Position numbers and translations under genes: made by a program. From an uncultured Comamonas sp. (GTDB lineage: Bacteria; Pseudomonadota; Gammaproteobacteria; Burkholderiales; Burkholderiaceae_C), in NCBI GenBank assembly GCA_947306475.1, contig CAMZGS010000001.1, positions 124,001 to 188,000 on the forward strand: a DNA stretch of 64,000 bases. Direction: 5' to 3'. The notes under the pieces are model-generated. The model was not told the DNA's origin and did not search any database. It saw only the letters and a list, made by a program, of their open reading frames with translations. The first letter of the stretch is position 1. Every line of letters begins with the position of its first letter. Of the stretch, positions 17,124 to 25,271 are shown piece after piece.

Positions 17124-18089
17124 TTATATTATCCAGCGCAGGAATATGAACGCGGATAATAGTTTTCTTTGAATGGTTGGTCCTCTGGCGAATGCCATAA
17201 ATCCCAAGGTGGGATAGATTGCCCAGGATAGATTTCTTTTTTGTGTTATTTTTATTAACCAATTGTCCAGTTTATTCGGATGGTTGATTTCTTTTTCCAC
17301 CTTGGTGAGAAGAAAGGAAAACTCCTTGGCCTGGATGATGATTTTTTGCGCAAAGGAATGGGTGCGACGGATCTTGCTGAGCAGGCGCCTTTTTCTGGAT
17401 GCGCCCAGAACGTTGTTGTCATGTTGCCGGTACAGGGAGAGTGCTGGTGTGTTGGCGTAGCAGATCCTGCTGGTGCGGCTGGCCAGCAGGCCGATGGCCC
17501 AGTCGTGCATCAGGTAATTGGGTCCGTGCAGATTTTCTGCTGCCAGTTGTAGCAATGCACCGGAAAGGGTCATGGTGTGGCCGATGATGGGGTTGCACAA
17601 AATCAGTCTGTCGCACGCCAAATCCCTGGGAACGCTGTAGGGGTTGCCGGTGTAGAAGCTTTCCTGGGTGATGCACAGTTTTTCATCGGTGATGGCCACG
17701 TCATGAAAGATCAGTAATCTGTCTTTTGGGGCGCTTTTTATTTCTTTCAGGAAGATGCTCTTGATGACAGAGGTCTTGTTTTTGAGCCAGACATCGTCCT
17801 GATCGGCAAGAAAAACGCAGTCCCTGGGTTGGACGAGTGGGGCGGTTTTCTGGATGGCGTGGAAGAATGAGGCAGCGGCGCCGGGGGCATGGTCCACCCT
17901 TGTGATGTTCCATCGACGCTGGGGGTGCTGTGCCTGGAGATCGGCCAGAATCTCCAGGGTCTGGTCGCTGGAGGCAAAGTCAAAAATGTGAAGAAATTTT
18001 ATTTCTTCTTCCTGGTCCAGGATGGATGTTATTTGTTCCTTGATGAATCTTTCGCCGTTGTGGGAGCAGAGAATAAGATGGCTATCCAT
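17124..18089 (-). CDS. GT2-family glycosyltransferase (rhamnosyltransferase-like)
   Basis: 321 aa. The N-terminus HLILCSHNGERFIKEQITSI, DFASSDQTLEIL and VFLADQDDVWL are the donor-binding and DxD elements of the GT2 branch that includes many rhamnosyl- and galactosyltransferases; the acceptor side has LMHDWAIGLLAS. The gene is AT-richer than its neighbours, and its start overlaps the end of the next gene by 8 bp. A 64-bp AT-rich gap separates its stop from the 1228-aa gene, perhaps containing that gene's promoter. Confidence 0.82.
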   Translation of the reverse strand: MDSHLILCSHNGERFIKEQITSILDQEEEIKFLHIFDFASSDQTLEILADLQAQHPQRRWNITRVDHAPGAAASFFHAIQKTAPLVQPRDCVFLADQDDVWLKNKTSVIKSIFLKEIKSAPKDRLLIFHDVAITDEKLCITQESFYTGNPYSVPRDLACDRLILCNPIIGHTMTLSGALLQLAAENLHGPNYLMHDWAIGLLASRTSRICYANTPALSLYRQHDNNVLGASRKRRLLSKIRRTHSFAQKIIIQAKEFSFLLTKVEKEINHPNKLDNWLIKITQKRNLSWAIYPTLGFMAFARGPTIQRKLLSAFIFLRWII

Positions 18090-19161
18090 GTGGATGGTTT
18101 ATTTTCAGTAATTTGAAGTATTTTTCTCTTATGATTTTCCAGGAATAGTTTTCTTGTGCAATTTTTTTCAGAATTTTGCCGGAGTGTTGTTCCGGGGTTT
18201 TTTCTGTCAGTATTTTTTTTAGATGATGAACGTCGCGGAAGTATATGCCTTTGTTCATCATGGTGGCGCGGTTGTAGCTGCAATCAAATGCAATAATTGG
18301 TTTGCCGAAGTGCATCATCTCGACCAGTGATGGGTTGGTGCCGCCGGCTGAGTGTCCGTGGATGTAGGCGGTGCAGTTGCTGCGCAGGTTGAATAGCTTT
18401 TCTTGTTCGTATATGGGATCAAGAAGTTGCATGTGGTCGAATTTGGAGAATTTTTTTTGCAAGTTTCTTCCATATTCGCTTGCCTGCCAGTTGCCGATGA
18501 AAATTATTCTTTCATTGGTTTCTGAGAATGCCTGCAGGATGGTGTGGATGTTGTTTTCCGGTTCTATCCGGCATATGCCGAGATGGTAGCTGGCTGGAGC
18601 TTCCTGGTTCCAGGGGGCTGGGTTTGCGGTGGAGATGGCATGATCCCCCCCGTAGGCAATGAAGGTGCCGACTCTGTCGTATCTTTTTTTGACGTAATCC
18701 AGAATGACCGGGTTGTCGCAGACGATGTGGGTTGAGTTGTTGACGGCAAGTCTTTCAAGATATTTGAGCAGGAATCTTGTAGGGGTATTCCATTTTTGCC
18801 GCTGCCATTCGAGGCCATCAATGTTGGTGATAATGGCTGCTTTGGGGAAAAGAAAACGTGCCAGTTTGATGGCGATGGCTCCAGAAACGCCCAGTACGAG
18901 GAGCTTTCTGTATCCGCTCAATAGCGCGTGAAATATGGAGATGACATCGTAGGCAATGCTCTGGATGCCATTGGCCTTCAGGGGCAGGTAAACCAGTTCC
19001 GCTTTTTTGTAATGTGCTGACTTTTCCTTGTACGCGGCGCTGGAGCAGTAAACGCGAAAAAGCTCGCCATTTTCAGTGACGAGGTTGTCGGCCAGGGTTT
19101 CGAAACCTCCATAATTCGCGGGCAAACCCACGATGCCTATGATGGCTACCTTTTCCGGCAT
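18082..19161 (-). CDS. GT4-family glycosyltransferase with DUF1972-type N-terminus
   Basis: 359 aa. The N-terminal VAIIGIVGLPANYGGFETL is diagnostic of DUF1972-type rhamnosyl- or glucosyltransferases. The C-terminal half carries the GT4 donor-site block YIHGHSAGGTNPSLVEMM with the E-x7-E-like acidic pair. The family transfers the second sugar in capsule or O-antigen repeat synthesis, often rhamnose. The gene is AT-rich compared with the argB region. Four bases separate it from the WecA-like gene upstream, so it follows the initiating transferase in one operon. Confidence 0.85.
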   Translation of the reverse strand: MPEKVAIIGIVGLPANYGGFETLADNLVTENGELFRVYCSSAAYKEKSAHYKKAELVYLPLKANGIQSIAYDVISIFHALLSGYRKLLVLGVSGAIAIKLARFLFPKAAIITNIDGLEWQRQKWNTPTRFLLKYLERLAVNNSTHIVCDNPVILDYVKKRYDRVGTFIAYGGDHAISTANPAPWNQEAPASYHLGICRIEPENNIHTILQAFSETNERIIFIGNWQASEYGRNLQKKFSKFDHMQLLDPIYEQEKLFNLRSNCTAYIHGHSAGGTNPSLVEMMHFGKPIIAFDCSYNRATMMNKGIYFRDVHHLKKILTEKTPEQHSGKILKKIAQENYSWKIIREKYFKLLKINHPHG

Positions 19162-19165
19162 GGCG

Positions 19166-20278
19166 CTATCTTTTGGGCAGCCAGCGGAAGAAGGCGAGCT
19201 TGCTGTACATCAGGGCATAGATGGTGGTGCAGACGAGCAGGGCTACGATGGTCAGGTCCTGGCTCTTGTGGAAGATGACGGCAGACACGCAGGAAATGGC
19301 TGCATAGGCCCAGAGCAGAACCGATGTCATGCTGTTTTGCATGTCGGCAGAGGCATTGGGGAAAAGCTTTTTTCCCCACCGCTTGTTGGCCAGGGAGTGC
19401 AGATGGGTGGCGTCGGGCTCTGTGGGGCTGTAGCCTTCACGCAGCATTCGGCGCAGAACGCTGAACAGTACTTCCAGAATGGGGTACGAACAGATGAGCA
19501 GACAGGTCCAGGGGGAGATGCTGGCGTTGCGCTCTGGCAGCAGAACGGCAATCCACGCCAGGGTGAACCCGAGAAAGTAGGCCCCTCCATCGCCAAGGAA
19601 GATCTTGCCTGCGGGCCAGTTGATGACAAAGAAACCTGCCACCGCAGAGGTGATGATGAGGCAGGCAAAGCCCAGGGGAATGTCGCCCACCAGGTAGGCA
19701 ATGGAGCCAAAGGCACAAAGCATGAGGATGGCTGTGCCTGCAGTAAGGCCATTGAGACCGTCGATGATGTTGATGGCATTGGCCACGCCGCTGACGGCGA
19801 TGGCGGTGAAGAGGACGGAAATGCTGGTGTGGCTCAGCAGCCAGTCCACGCCGTAAATGTTCAACGCGGTCAGGGAGGTGCCGGTGATGCCCCAGCCGAG
19901 CACGCCGGAGGCCATGGTTGCCAGCAGGCGAACCTTGACGGAGACTTTCTTGGTGAGGTCTTCCAGCAGCCCGAAAATGAACGCGGGCATGCCTGCCAGC
20001 AGAATGACGCCCAGGATGGCTCGCTTTTCGGCGCCGACCATGTCGTGGCTGGATGCGGCAAAGCCGGCCAGCACGCCCATGGCAATGCCGACGCCGCCGA
20101 TGCGCAGCGTCGGGTGGGTGTGGATTTTTTGCACACCTTCGGTAGCATCCATGGAAAAGCTGCCATGCCAGCGCTTGGTCCAGATGAGCAGCAGACAGGT
20201 CAGCAAGGACGCCAGCCCCGCAATCAGTGCGTCGTGACGCAAGATGGTCTGGGGAAGATAGTGTAGGGAAGGGAGCAT
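19166..20278 (-). CDS. WecA/MraY-family undecaprenyl-phosphate sugar-1-phosphate transferase
   Basis: 370 aa with about ten TM helices. Signatures are [15 protein letters not shown] (loop 1), [15 protein letters not shown] (Mg and uridine site), [10 protein letters not shown] and [14 protein letters not shown] (His-containing loop 5). The family moves a sugar-1-phosphate, commonly GlcNAc-1-P, from UDP-sugar to undecaprenyl phosphate to start O-antigen synthesis. It heads a minus-strand operon of glycosyltransferases reaching to 10295 and is divergent from argB with a 97-bp gap. WecA proper versus a WbpL-like enzyme with another sugar preference cannot be separated by eye. Confidence 0.88.
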   Translation of the reverse strand: MLPSLHYLPQTILRHDALIAGLASLLTCLLLIWTKRWHGSFSMDATEGVQKIHTHPTLRIGGVGIAMGVLAGFAASSHDMVGAEKRAILGVILLAGMPAFIFGLLEDLTKKVSVKVRLLATMASGVLGWGITGTSLTALNIYGVDWLLSHTSISVLFTAIAVSGVANAINIIDGLNGLTAGTAILMLCAFGSIAYLVGDIPLGFACLIITSAVAGFFVINWPAGKIFLGDGGAYFLGFTLAWIAVLLPERNASISPWTCLLICSYPILEVLFSVLRRMLREGYSPTEPDATHLHSLANKRWGKKLFPNASADMQNSMTSVLLWAYAAISCVSAVIFHKSQDLTIVALLVCTTIYALMYSKLAFFRWLPKR

Positions 20279-20375
20279 GCGCAGGGGTGCGGGACAACTT
20301 CAGCGGAGGGCTATTGCGGCACAATACAGGCGGAAAAATTCTCCTATTCTCCCACGTGTTCTGACTATCTGCCGC

Positions 20376-21272
20376 ATGTCCATGACCTCTACGACCACTT
20401 CTCCCGCCCTGGCCAAGGCCGAAATCCTGGCCCAGGCGCTGCCCTATATCCGCAAGTTCCATGGCAAGACCATGGTCATCAAGTATGGCGGCAATGCCAT
20501 GACCGATCCGGCGCTGCAGCAGGCGTTTGCCGAGGATGTGGTGCTGCTCAAGCTGGTGGGTATCAATCCGGTGGTGGTGCATGGCGGCGGCCCGCAGATT
20601 GAGGCTGCCCTCAAGCGCCTGGGCAAGGAAGGCCACTTCATTCAGGGCATGCGCGTGACCGATGCCGAGACCATGGAGGTGGTGGAGTGGGTGCTGGCCG
20701 GTGAGGTGCAGCAGGACATTGTGGGCCTGATCAACAAGGTCGGTGGCAAGGCAGTGGGCCTGACCGGGCGCGATGGGGCGATGATTCGTGCCAGGAAGCT
20801 CAAGATGCTGGACCACCACGACCCCAGCATCGAGCACGACGTGGGCCAGGTGGGCGATATCGTGGAGATCGACCCCAGCGTGGTGAAGGCGCTGCAGGAC
20901 GATGCGTTCATCCCGGTGGTCAGCCCCATTGGCTTTGGCGCGGAAAACGAGAGTTACAACATCAATGCCGATGTGGTGGCCAGCAAGCTGGCCACTACGC
21001 TGCAGGCAGAAAAGCTGCTGTTGCTGACGAACATTCCTGGAGTGCTCGACAAGCAGGGGCAGCTGCTGCCGGAGCTGACTTCGCAGCAGATCGATGCCCT
21101 GATCCAGGACGGTACCATTTCCGGCGGCATGCTGCCCAAGCTGGCTGGTGCCATCGATGCGGCCAAGGCCGGGGTGAATGCCGTGCACATTGTGGATGGC
21201 CGCGTGCCCCACTCCATGTTGCTGGAGATTCTGACCGATCAGGCCTACGGCACCATGATTCGCAGCCAGTAA
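20376..21272 (+). CDS. argB: Acetylglutamate kinase
   Basis: 298 aa from ATG 20376 (ATG 20382 also possible), the usual family length. Amino-acid-kinase motifs are [10 protein letters not shown] (nucleotide-binding Lys and Gly), [14 protein letters not shown] (acetylglutamate binding) and [13 protein letters not shown]. It phosphorylates N-acetyl-L-glutamate in the second step of arginine synthesis in the cytoplasm. The N-terminal helix before the first strand (residues 10-30) matches hexameric, arginine-inhibited enzymes. It is followed 144 bp later by slmA, an arrangement common in Burkholderiales. Confidence 0.97.
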   Translation: MSMTSTTTSPALAKAEILAQALPYIRKFHGKTMVIKYGGNAMTDPALQQAFAEDVVLLKLVGINPVVVHGGGPQIEAALKRLGKEGHFIQGMRVTDAETMEVVEWVLAGEVQQDIVGLINKVGGKAVGLTGRDGAMIRARKLKMLDHHDPSIEHDVGQVGDIVEIDPSVVKALQDDAFIPVVSPIGFGAENESYNINADVVASKLATTLQAEKLLLLTNIPGVLDKQGQLLPELTSQQIDALIQDGTISGGMLPKLAGAIDAAKAGVNAVHIVDGRVPHSMLLEILTDQAYGTMIRSQ

Positions 21273-21416
21273 GGCCTGCTCGCACCGCCCGGAAGGCGTG
21301 CTGCAGCCCGGTCGCATTGCCAGTGCGCCGGTTGCGCGCCTCGTCCTGTGCGCAAATTCCTGGTTTGCCGGGTGGTGTGGACGGCTTCGATTTTGTAATT
21401 ACCTTCCTGACGCACT

Positions 21417-22052
21417 ATGAACGACACCGCTTCCGCACCCACTCCCGCCAAGTCACGTCCCAAGCCCGGTGAGCGGCGCACTCAGATCTTGCAGGTGCTG
21501 GCGGCCATGTTGCAGGAGCCAGGCACCGAGCGCATCACTACAGCCGCGCTGGCGGCCCGCCTGCAGGTGAGTGAGGCAGCGCTGTACCGCCACTTTGCCA
21601 GCAAGGCGCAGATGTTCGATGCGTTGATGGACTTCATCGAGCAGGCGGTGCTGGGCCTGGTGCAGCAGATTGCGGGCGACGATGCAGCGCTGGGTGCGCT
21701 CAGCGCCGAGGAGGGGCGCGTGCGCGCGGCTCGCATCGTGGCGGTGCTGTTGCAGTTTGCCGAGAAGAACCCCGGCATGGTGCGCCTGATGGTGGGGGAT
21801 GTGCTGCTGGGCGAGCACGAGCGCCTGCAGGCACGCATGCAGCAGTTCTTCGAACGCATTGAATCGACCTTGCGCCAGTGCCTGCGCCCGGCGGCGGGGG
21901 CCCTGGGCTCCAGCACGCCGACGGTGGATGCGCAGGTGGCCGCAGGTGTGTTGCTGTCGTTTGCCCAGGGCAGGTTGCTGCGCTTTGTGCGCTCGGGCTT
22001 TCGGCGGGTGCCGACCGAGCATCTGGAAGCAAGTCTGGCCCTCATGGTCTGA
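21417..22052 (+). CDS. slmA: Nucleoid occlusion factor SlmA (TetR fold)
   Basis: 211 aa. The TetR HTH spans residues ~22-66 (RRTQILQVLAAML, ITTAALAARLQVSEAALYRHF), followed by the helical dimerisation domain with FAEKNPGMVRLMVGD, strongly SlmA-like. SlmA binds chromosomal SBS sites and blocks FtsZ ring formation over the nucleoid. The basic Pro-rich N-terminus (SRPKPGERR) is usual in beta-proteobacterial SlmA. A strong intrinsic terminator follows the gene. Confidence 0.92.
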   Translation: MNDTASAPTPAKSRPKPGERRTQILQVLAAMLQEPGTERITTAALAARLQVSEAALYRHFASKAQMFDALMDFIEQAVLGLVQQIAGDDAALGALSAEEGRVRAARIVAVLLQFAEKNPGMVRLMVGDVLLGEHERLQARMQQFFERIESTLRQCLRPAAGALGSSTPTVDAQVAAGVLLSFAQGRLLRFVRSGFRRVPTEHLEASLALMV

Positions 22053-22063
22053 GGGCTGGAAGG

Positions 22064-22087
22064 CCCGGGTTGCCCGGGCGGTTTTTC
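22064..22087 (+). terminator. Rho-independent terminator after slmA
   Basis: GCCCGGG (22064-22070), loop TTG, CCCGGGC (22074-22080), then GGTTTTT. Perfect 7-bp GC stem with a T run, starting 12 bp after the slmA stop. Confidence 0.88.
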
Positions 22088-22145
22088 CCCACGAAATCCG
22101 GGTTAGTCCCTATATTTTCGCGCGGAGGTGGGCTTAAGATAAATA

Positions 22146-22157
22146 GAACGGTCGTTC
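22146..22157. promoter_or_regulatory. Palindromic operator upstream of the TetR regulator
   Basis: GAACG-GT-CGTTC has perfect 5-bp inverted arms and lies 18 bp before the ATG of the TetR gene. Position and symmetry fit an autoregulatory TetR operator that also controls the downstream beta-oxidation genes. Binding is inferred. Confidence 0.6.
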
Positions 22158-22175
22158 GTTTTACTGATCTTGCCC

Positions 22176-22874
22176 ATGTCCAACCCTTCATCTTCCTCCC
22201 CCGCTTTCTTTCCCAGCGTGCGTTCTGCTGCCAGCGATGGCGGCAAGGGTGGTGGTCGTACACGTTCCATGCCCAAGGGGCAGCAGACCAAGGCGCATAT
22301 TGTGGATGTGGCCCTGCACATGGCCACCCACCATGGTCTGGAAAGTCTCTCGATTGGCGGTCTGGCCGAGGCCACCGGCATGAGCAAGTCGGGCGTGTTT
22401 GCCCACTTTGGCTCGCGTGAGGAGTTGCAGATTTCGGTGGTGCGGGAGTACCACCATCGCTTCGAGCAGGAAGTCTTTTACCCTGCCTTGCAGGCGGCGC
22501 GTGGTCTGCCGCGTCTGCGCGCCATGTTTGCCAACTGGATGCAGCGCACCACGGTGGAGCTGGATTCGGGCTGCATCTATATCAGCGGCGCTGTGGAGTT
22601 CAGCGAACGCCAGGGTGCGGTGCACGATGCCTTGGTGGCTTCCTTCAACACCTGGCATGCCGCCTTGCGCCGCGCCATTGTGCAGGCACAGGAAGAAGGT
22701 CATCTGAGCGCCGATGCCGATCCCGATCAGCTGCTCTTTGAAATCCACGGCCTGATTCTGGTGCTGCACTACGACGTGCGCTTCCTGCAACGCCAGGGCT
22801 CGGTGCCGCGTGCCTGGACCGGCTTTGAAAACATCCTGCGTCGCTATGGCGCAGACCCGGCGCCGCAGCATTGA
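22176..22874 (+). CDS. TetR-family regulator of the fatty-acid degradation operon
   Basis: 232 aa from ATG 22176; a TTG two codons upstream is in frame. A Ser/Gly-rich N-terminal tail of ~35 residues precedes the HTH (TKAHIVDVALHMATHHG ... IGGLAEATGMSKSGVFAHF, residues 38-83). The C-terminal ligand domain resembles that of TetR regulators with acyl-CoA-type ligands. It lies 65 bp upstream of the acyl-CoA dehydrogenase on the same strand with a palindromic operator in front, so it likely represses the operon until acyl-CoA accumulates. The ligand is inferred from context. Confidence 0.85.
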   Translation: MSNPSSSSPAFFPSVRSAASDGGKGGGRTRSMPKGQQTKAHIVDVALHMATHHGLESLSIGGLAEATGMSKSGVFAHFGSREELQISVVREYHHRFEQEVFYPALQAARGLPRLRAMFANWMQRTTVELDSGCIYISGAVEFSERQGAVHDALVASFNTWHAALRRAIVQAQEEGHLSADADPDQLLFEIHGLILVLHYDVRFLQRQGSVPRAWTGFENILRRYGADPAPQH

Positions 22875-22939
22875 GTTGCAGCGGCTGCTCACTTCCCTTT
22901 CCCCATCCCCCCATCCAGCCCTCTGTTTAGGAGTTGTCC

Positions 22940-24736
22940 ATGCCCACCTATACCCCCCCGCTGCGCGACATGCAGTTTGTGTTGCACGAAGTGCTCAACG
23001 TTGAAGCCGAATTCAAGGCCATGCCCGCGCATGCCGAGACCGATGCCGACACCATCAATGCCGTGCTGGAAGAGGCCGGCAAGTTTGCGGCCGAAGTGGC
23101 CTTTCCGCTGAACGTCAGCGGCGATGCCGAGGGCTGCACCTACCACCAGGCAGACCACAGCGTGACCACGCCCAAGGGCTTCAAGGAGGCCTATGCGCAG
23201 TATGTGGAAGGTGGCTGGCCGGCGCTGTCGTGCGACCCTGAGTATGGTGGTCAGGGCCTGCCGCATACCGTCAACCAGTGCCTGTACGAAATGCTCAACA
23301 GCGCCAACCAGGCCTGGACCATGTACCCTGGCCTGTCGCACGGCGCGTATGAGGCGCTGCTGGCCCACGGCACCGATGAGCAGAAGAAAACCTACCTGCC
23401 CAAGCTGGTCAGCGGTGAGTGGACCGGCACCATGTGCCTGACCGAGCCGCACTGCGGCACCGATCTGGGCCTGCTGCGCACCAAGGCCGAGCCCCAGGCT
23501 GACGGCACTTACAAGATCACCGGCAACAAGATCTTCATCTCCGCTGGTGAGCACGACGTGGCCGAAAACATCGTTCACCTGGTGCTGGCACGCCTGCCGG
23601 ATGCGCCCAAGGGCAGCAAGGGCATCAGCCTGTTTGTCGTGCCCAAGTTCAAGGTGAATGCCGATGGTTCGCTGGGCGAGCGCAACCCCATCTACTGCAC
23701 CGGCCTGGAGCACAAGATGGGCATCCATGGCAACGCCACCTGCCAGCTGAGCCTGGATGGTGCCGTTGGCACGCTGGTGGGCCTGCCCAACAAGGGCCTG
23801 CAGGCCATGTTCGTGATGATGAACGCCGCCCGTCTGGGCGTGGGCAACCAGTCGCTGGGCCTGACGGAAGTGGCCTTCCAGAATGCACTGGCCTATGCCA
23901 AGGACCGCATCCAGATGCGTTCCCTGAGTGGCACCAAGGCCAAGGACAAGGAAGCCGACCCGATCATCGTCCACCCCGATGTGCGCAAGATGCTGCTCAC
24001 CGCCAAGGCCTATGCCGAAGGTGCGCGCGCCCTGCAGATCTATTGCACGCTGCTGCTGGACAAGGCGCACAGCCACCCCGATGAGAAGGTGCGTGCCGAC
24101 AGCGAAGAGCTGGTGGCGCTGCTGACCCCCATCGTCAAGGCCTTTGTCACCGACAACGGCCACATCGCCACCAATGCCTGCATGCAGGTGTTTGGCGGCC
24201 ACGGCTACATCAAGGAATGGGGCGTGGAGCAGTTTGTGCGCGACAACCGCATCAACATGATCTACGAAGGCACCAACACCGTGCAGTCGCTGGACCTGCT
24301 GGGCCGCAAGGTGCTGGGCAACCAGGGCGCCACGCTGAAGAAGTTCGGCAAGCTGATTGCACAGCTGGTGGCTGAAGAAGGCGTCAATGAAAAGATGGCC
24401 GAGTTCATCAACCCCATCGCCATGCTGGGCGAGCAGATGACCAAGTTCACCACCGAGATCGGCTTCAAGGGCATGCAAAACCCCGACGAGGTGGGCGCTG
24501 CGGCCGTGGACTATCTGCGCGTGGCCGGTCATCTGGTGTACGGCTACCTGTTTGCCCGCATGGCCCAGGTGGCGCTGCGCAAGATTGCCGAAGGCAGCAC
24601 CGACCCGTTCTACACCGCCAAGCTGCAGACGGCGCGCTTCTACTTTGCCAAGCTGTTCCCCGAAACCGCCACTCTGATGCGCACGGCCCGCGCCGGCAGC
24701 AAGGTGTTGATGGATACGGATGCCGCTCTGGCATAA
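22940..24736 (+). CDS. Acyl-CoA dehydrogenase (long form with C-terminal extension)
   Basis: 598 aa from ATG 22940, with TAGGAG ending 6 bp upstream fixing the start. The chain has the N-terminal helical domain, the middle beta domain with MCLTEPHCGTDLG and KIFISAGEHD, then the C-terminal helical bundle with QVFGGHGYIKEWGVEQFVRD and INMIYEGTNTVQSLDL (FAD and catalytic Glu region). The ~120-residue C-terminal extension is typical of AcdH/DmdC-like enzymes. It oxidises acyl-CoA to trans-2-enoyl-CoA, passing electrons to ETF. It is the first catabolic gene of the operon. Confidence 0.93.
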   Translation: MPTYTPPLRDMQFVLHEVLNVEAEFKAMPAHAETDADTINAVLEEAGKFAAEVAFPLNVSGDAEGCTYHQADHSVTTPKGFKEAYAQYVEGGWPALSCDPEYGGQGLPHTVNQCLYEMLNSANQAWTMYPGLSHGAYEALLAHGTDEQKKTYLPKLVSGEWTGTMCLTEPHCGTDLGLLRTKAEPQADGTYKITGNKIFISAGEHDVAENIVHLVLARLPDAPKGSKGISLFVVPKFKVNADGSLGERNPIYCTGLEHKMGIHGNATCQLSLDGAVGTLVGLPNKGLQAMFVMMNAARLGVGNQSLGLTEVAFQNALAYAKDRIQMRSLSGTKAKDKEADPIIVHPDVRKMLLTAKAYAEGARALQIYCTLLLDKAHSHPDEKVRADSEELVALLTPIVKAFVTDNGHIATNACMQVFGGHGYIKEWGVEQFVRDNRINMIYEGTNTVQSLDLLGRKVLGNQGATLKKFGKLIAQLVAEEGVNEKMAEFINPIAMLGEQMTKFTTEIGFKGMQNPDEVGAAAVDYLRVAGHLVYGYLFARMAQVALRKIAEGSTDPFYTAKLQTARFYFAKLFPETATLMRTARAGSKVLMDTDAALA

Positions 24737-24740
24737 AAAA

Positions 24741-24831
24741 TAAATAGCGCGTAGCGCTTGCTACGCCTTGCTTTTGAATTGAAAGAGATTTGAAATGAAG
24801 ATGTATCAAGCGCTGGCAGCTATTGTTTTTT
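24741..24831. repeat. Two copies of the dispersed short repeat, one a perfect hairpin
   Basis: GCGTAGC-GCTT-GCTACGC at 24749-24766 is a perfect 7-bp stem and could act as a weak terminator or processing site after the dehydrogenase gene. A second, inverted copy (ATCAAGCGCTGGCAGCTATT, 24805-24824) lies inside the signal-peptide codons of the next gene. Compare the copies at 13324-13348 and 30624-30652. Confidence 0.55.
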
Positions 24832-25235
24832 CTGCCATCGCCCTGCCGACCCTGGCGCAGATGACGCCGGTCGGTGTGTGGCGCAGCTTTGACGACAAGA
24901 CCAACGAGCCCAAGTCCGAGGTGCGCATCACCGAAAACGCCGGCGTGCTGCAAGGCACGGTGCAGAAGGTGTTGCGCAAGGGCGCCGACCCCGATGCCAA
25001 GTGCACCAAGTGCCGGGATGCACTCAAGGACCAGCCCATCGTGGGCCTGCCCATCATCCAGGAGGCCCGCAAGGCCGAGGGCAAGGATGTGTGGGAGGGC
25101 GGCAAGATCCTCGACCCGGAAAACGGCAAGTTCTACACCCTGCGCCTGACGCCCATCGAGGGCGGCCAGAAGCTGGAGGTACGCGGCTCCGTAGGCCCCT
25201 TTGGTCGCACCCAAACCTGGCTGCGCGTGCAGTAA
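24795..25235 (+). CDS. DUF2147-family exported protein
   Basis: 146 aa. It has a clear Sec signal peptide (MKMYQALAAIVFSAIALPTLAQ, cleavage likely after ALPTLA), then the DUF2147 core: GVWRSFDDKTNEPKSEVRI, a CTKC-containing loop, GGKILDPENGKFYTLRLTP and GPFGRTQTWLRV. The family is periplasmic, small and beta-rich, of unknown function, and often sits near fatty-acid or envelope genes. It lies between the dehydrogenase and the bifunctional FadB-like enzyme in the same operon. Its signal-peptide codons coincide with a dispersed repeat copy. Confidence 0.85.
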   Translation: MKMYQALAAIVFSAIALPTLAQMTPVGVWRSFDDKTNEPKSEVRITENAGVLQGTVQKVLRKGADPDAKCTKCRDALKDQPIVGLPIIQEARKAEGKDVWEGGKILDPENGKFYTLRLTPIEGGQKLEVRGSVGPFGRTQTWLRVQ

Positions 25236-25271
25236 GCACGAAGTGCGTGCAGTGAAAAGGAAACTGAAGTT

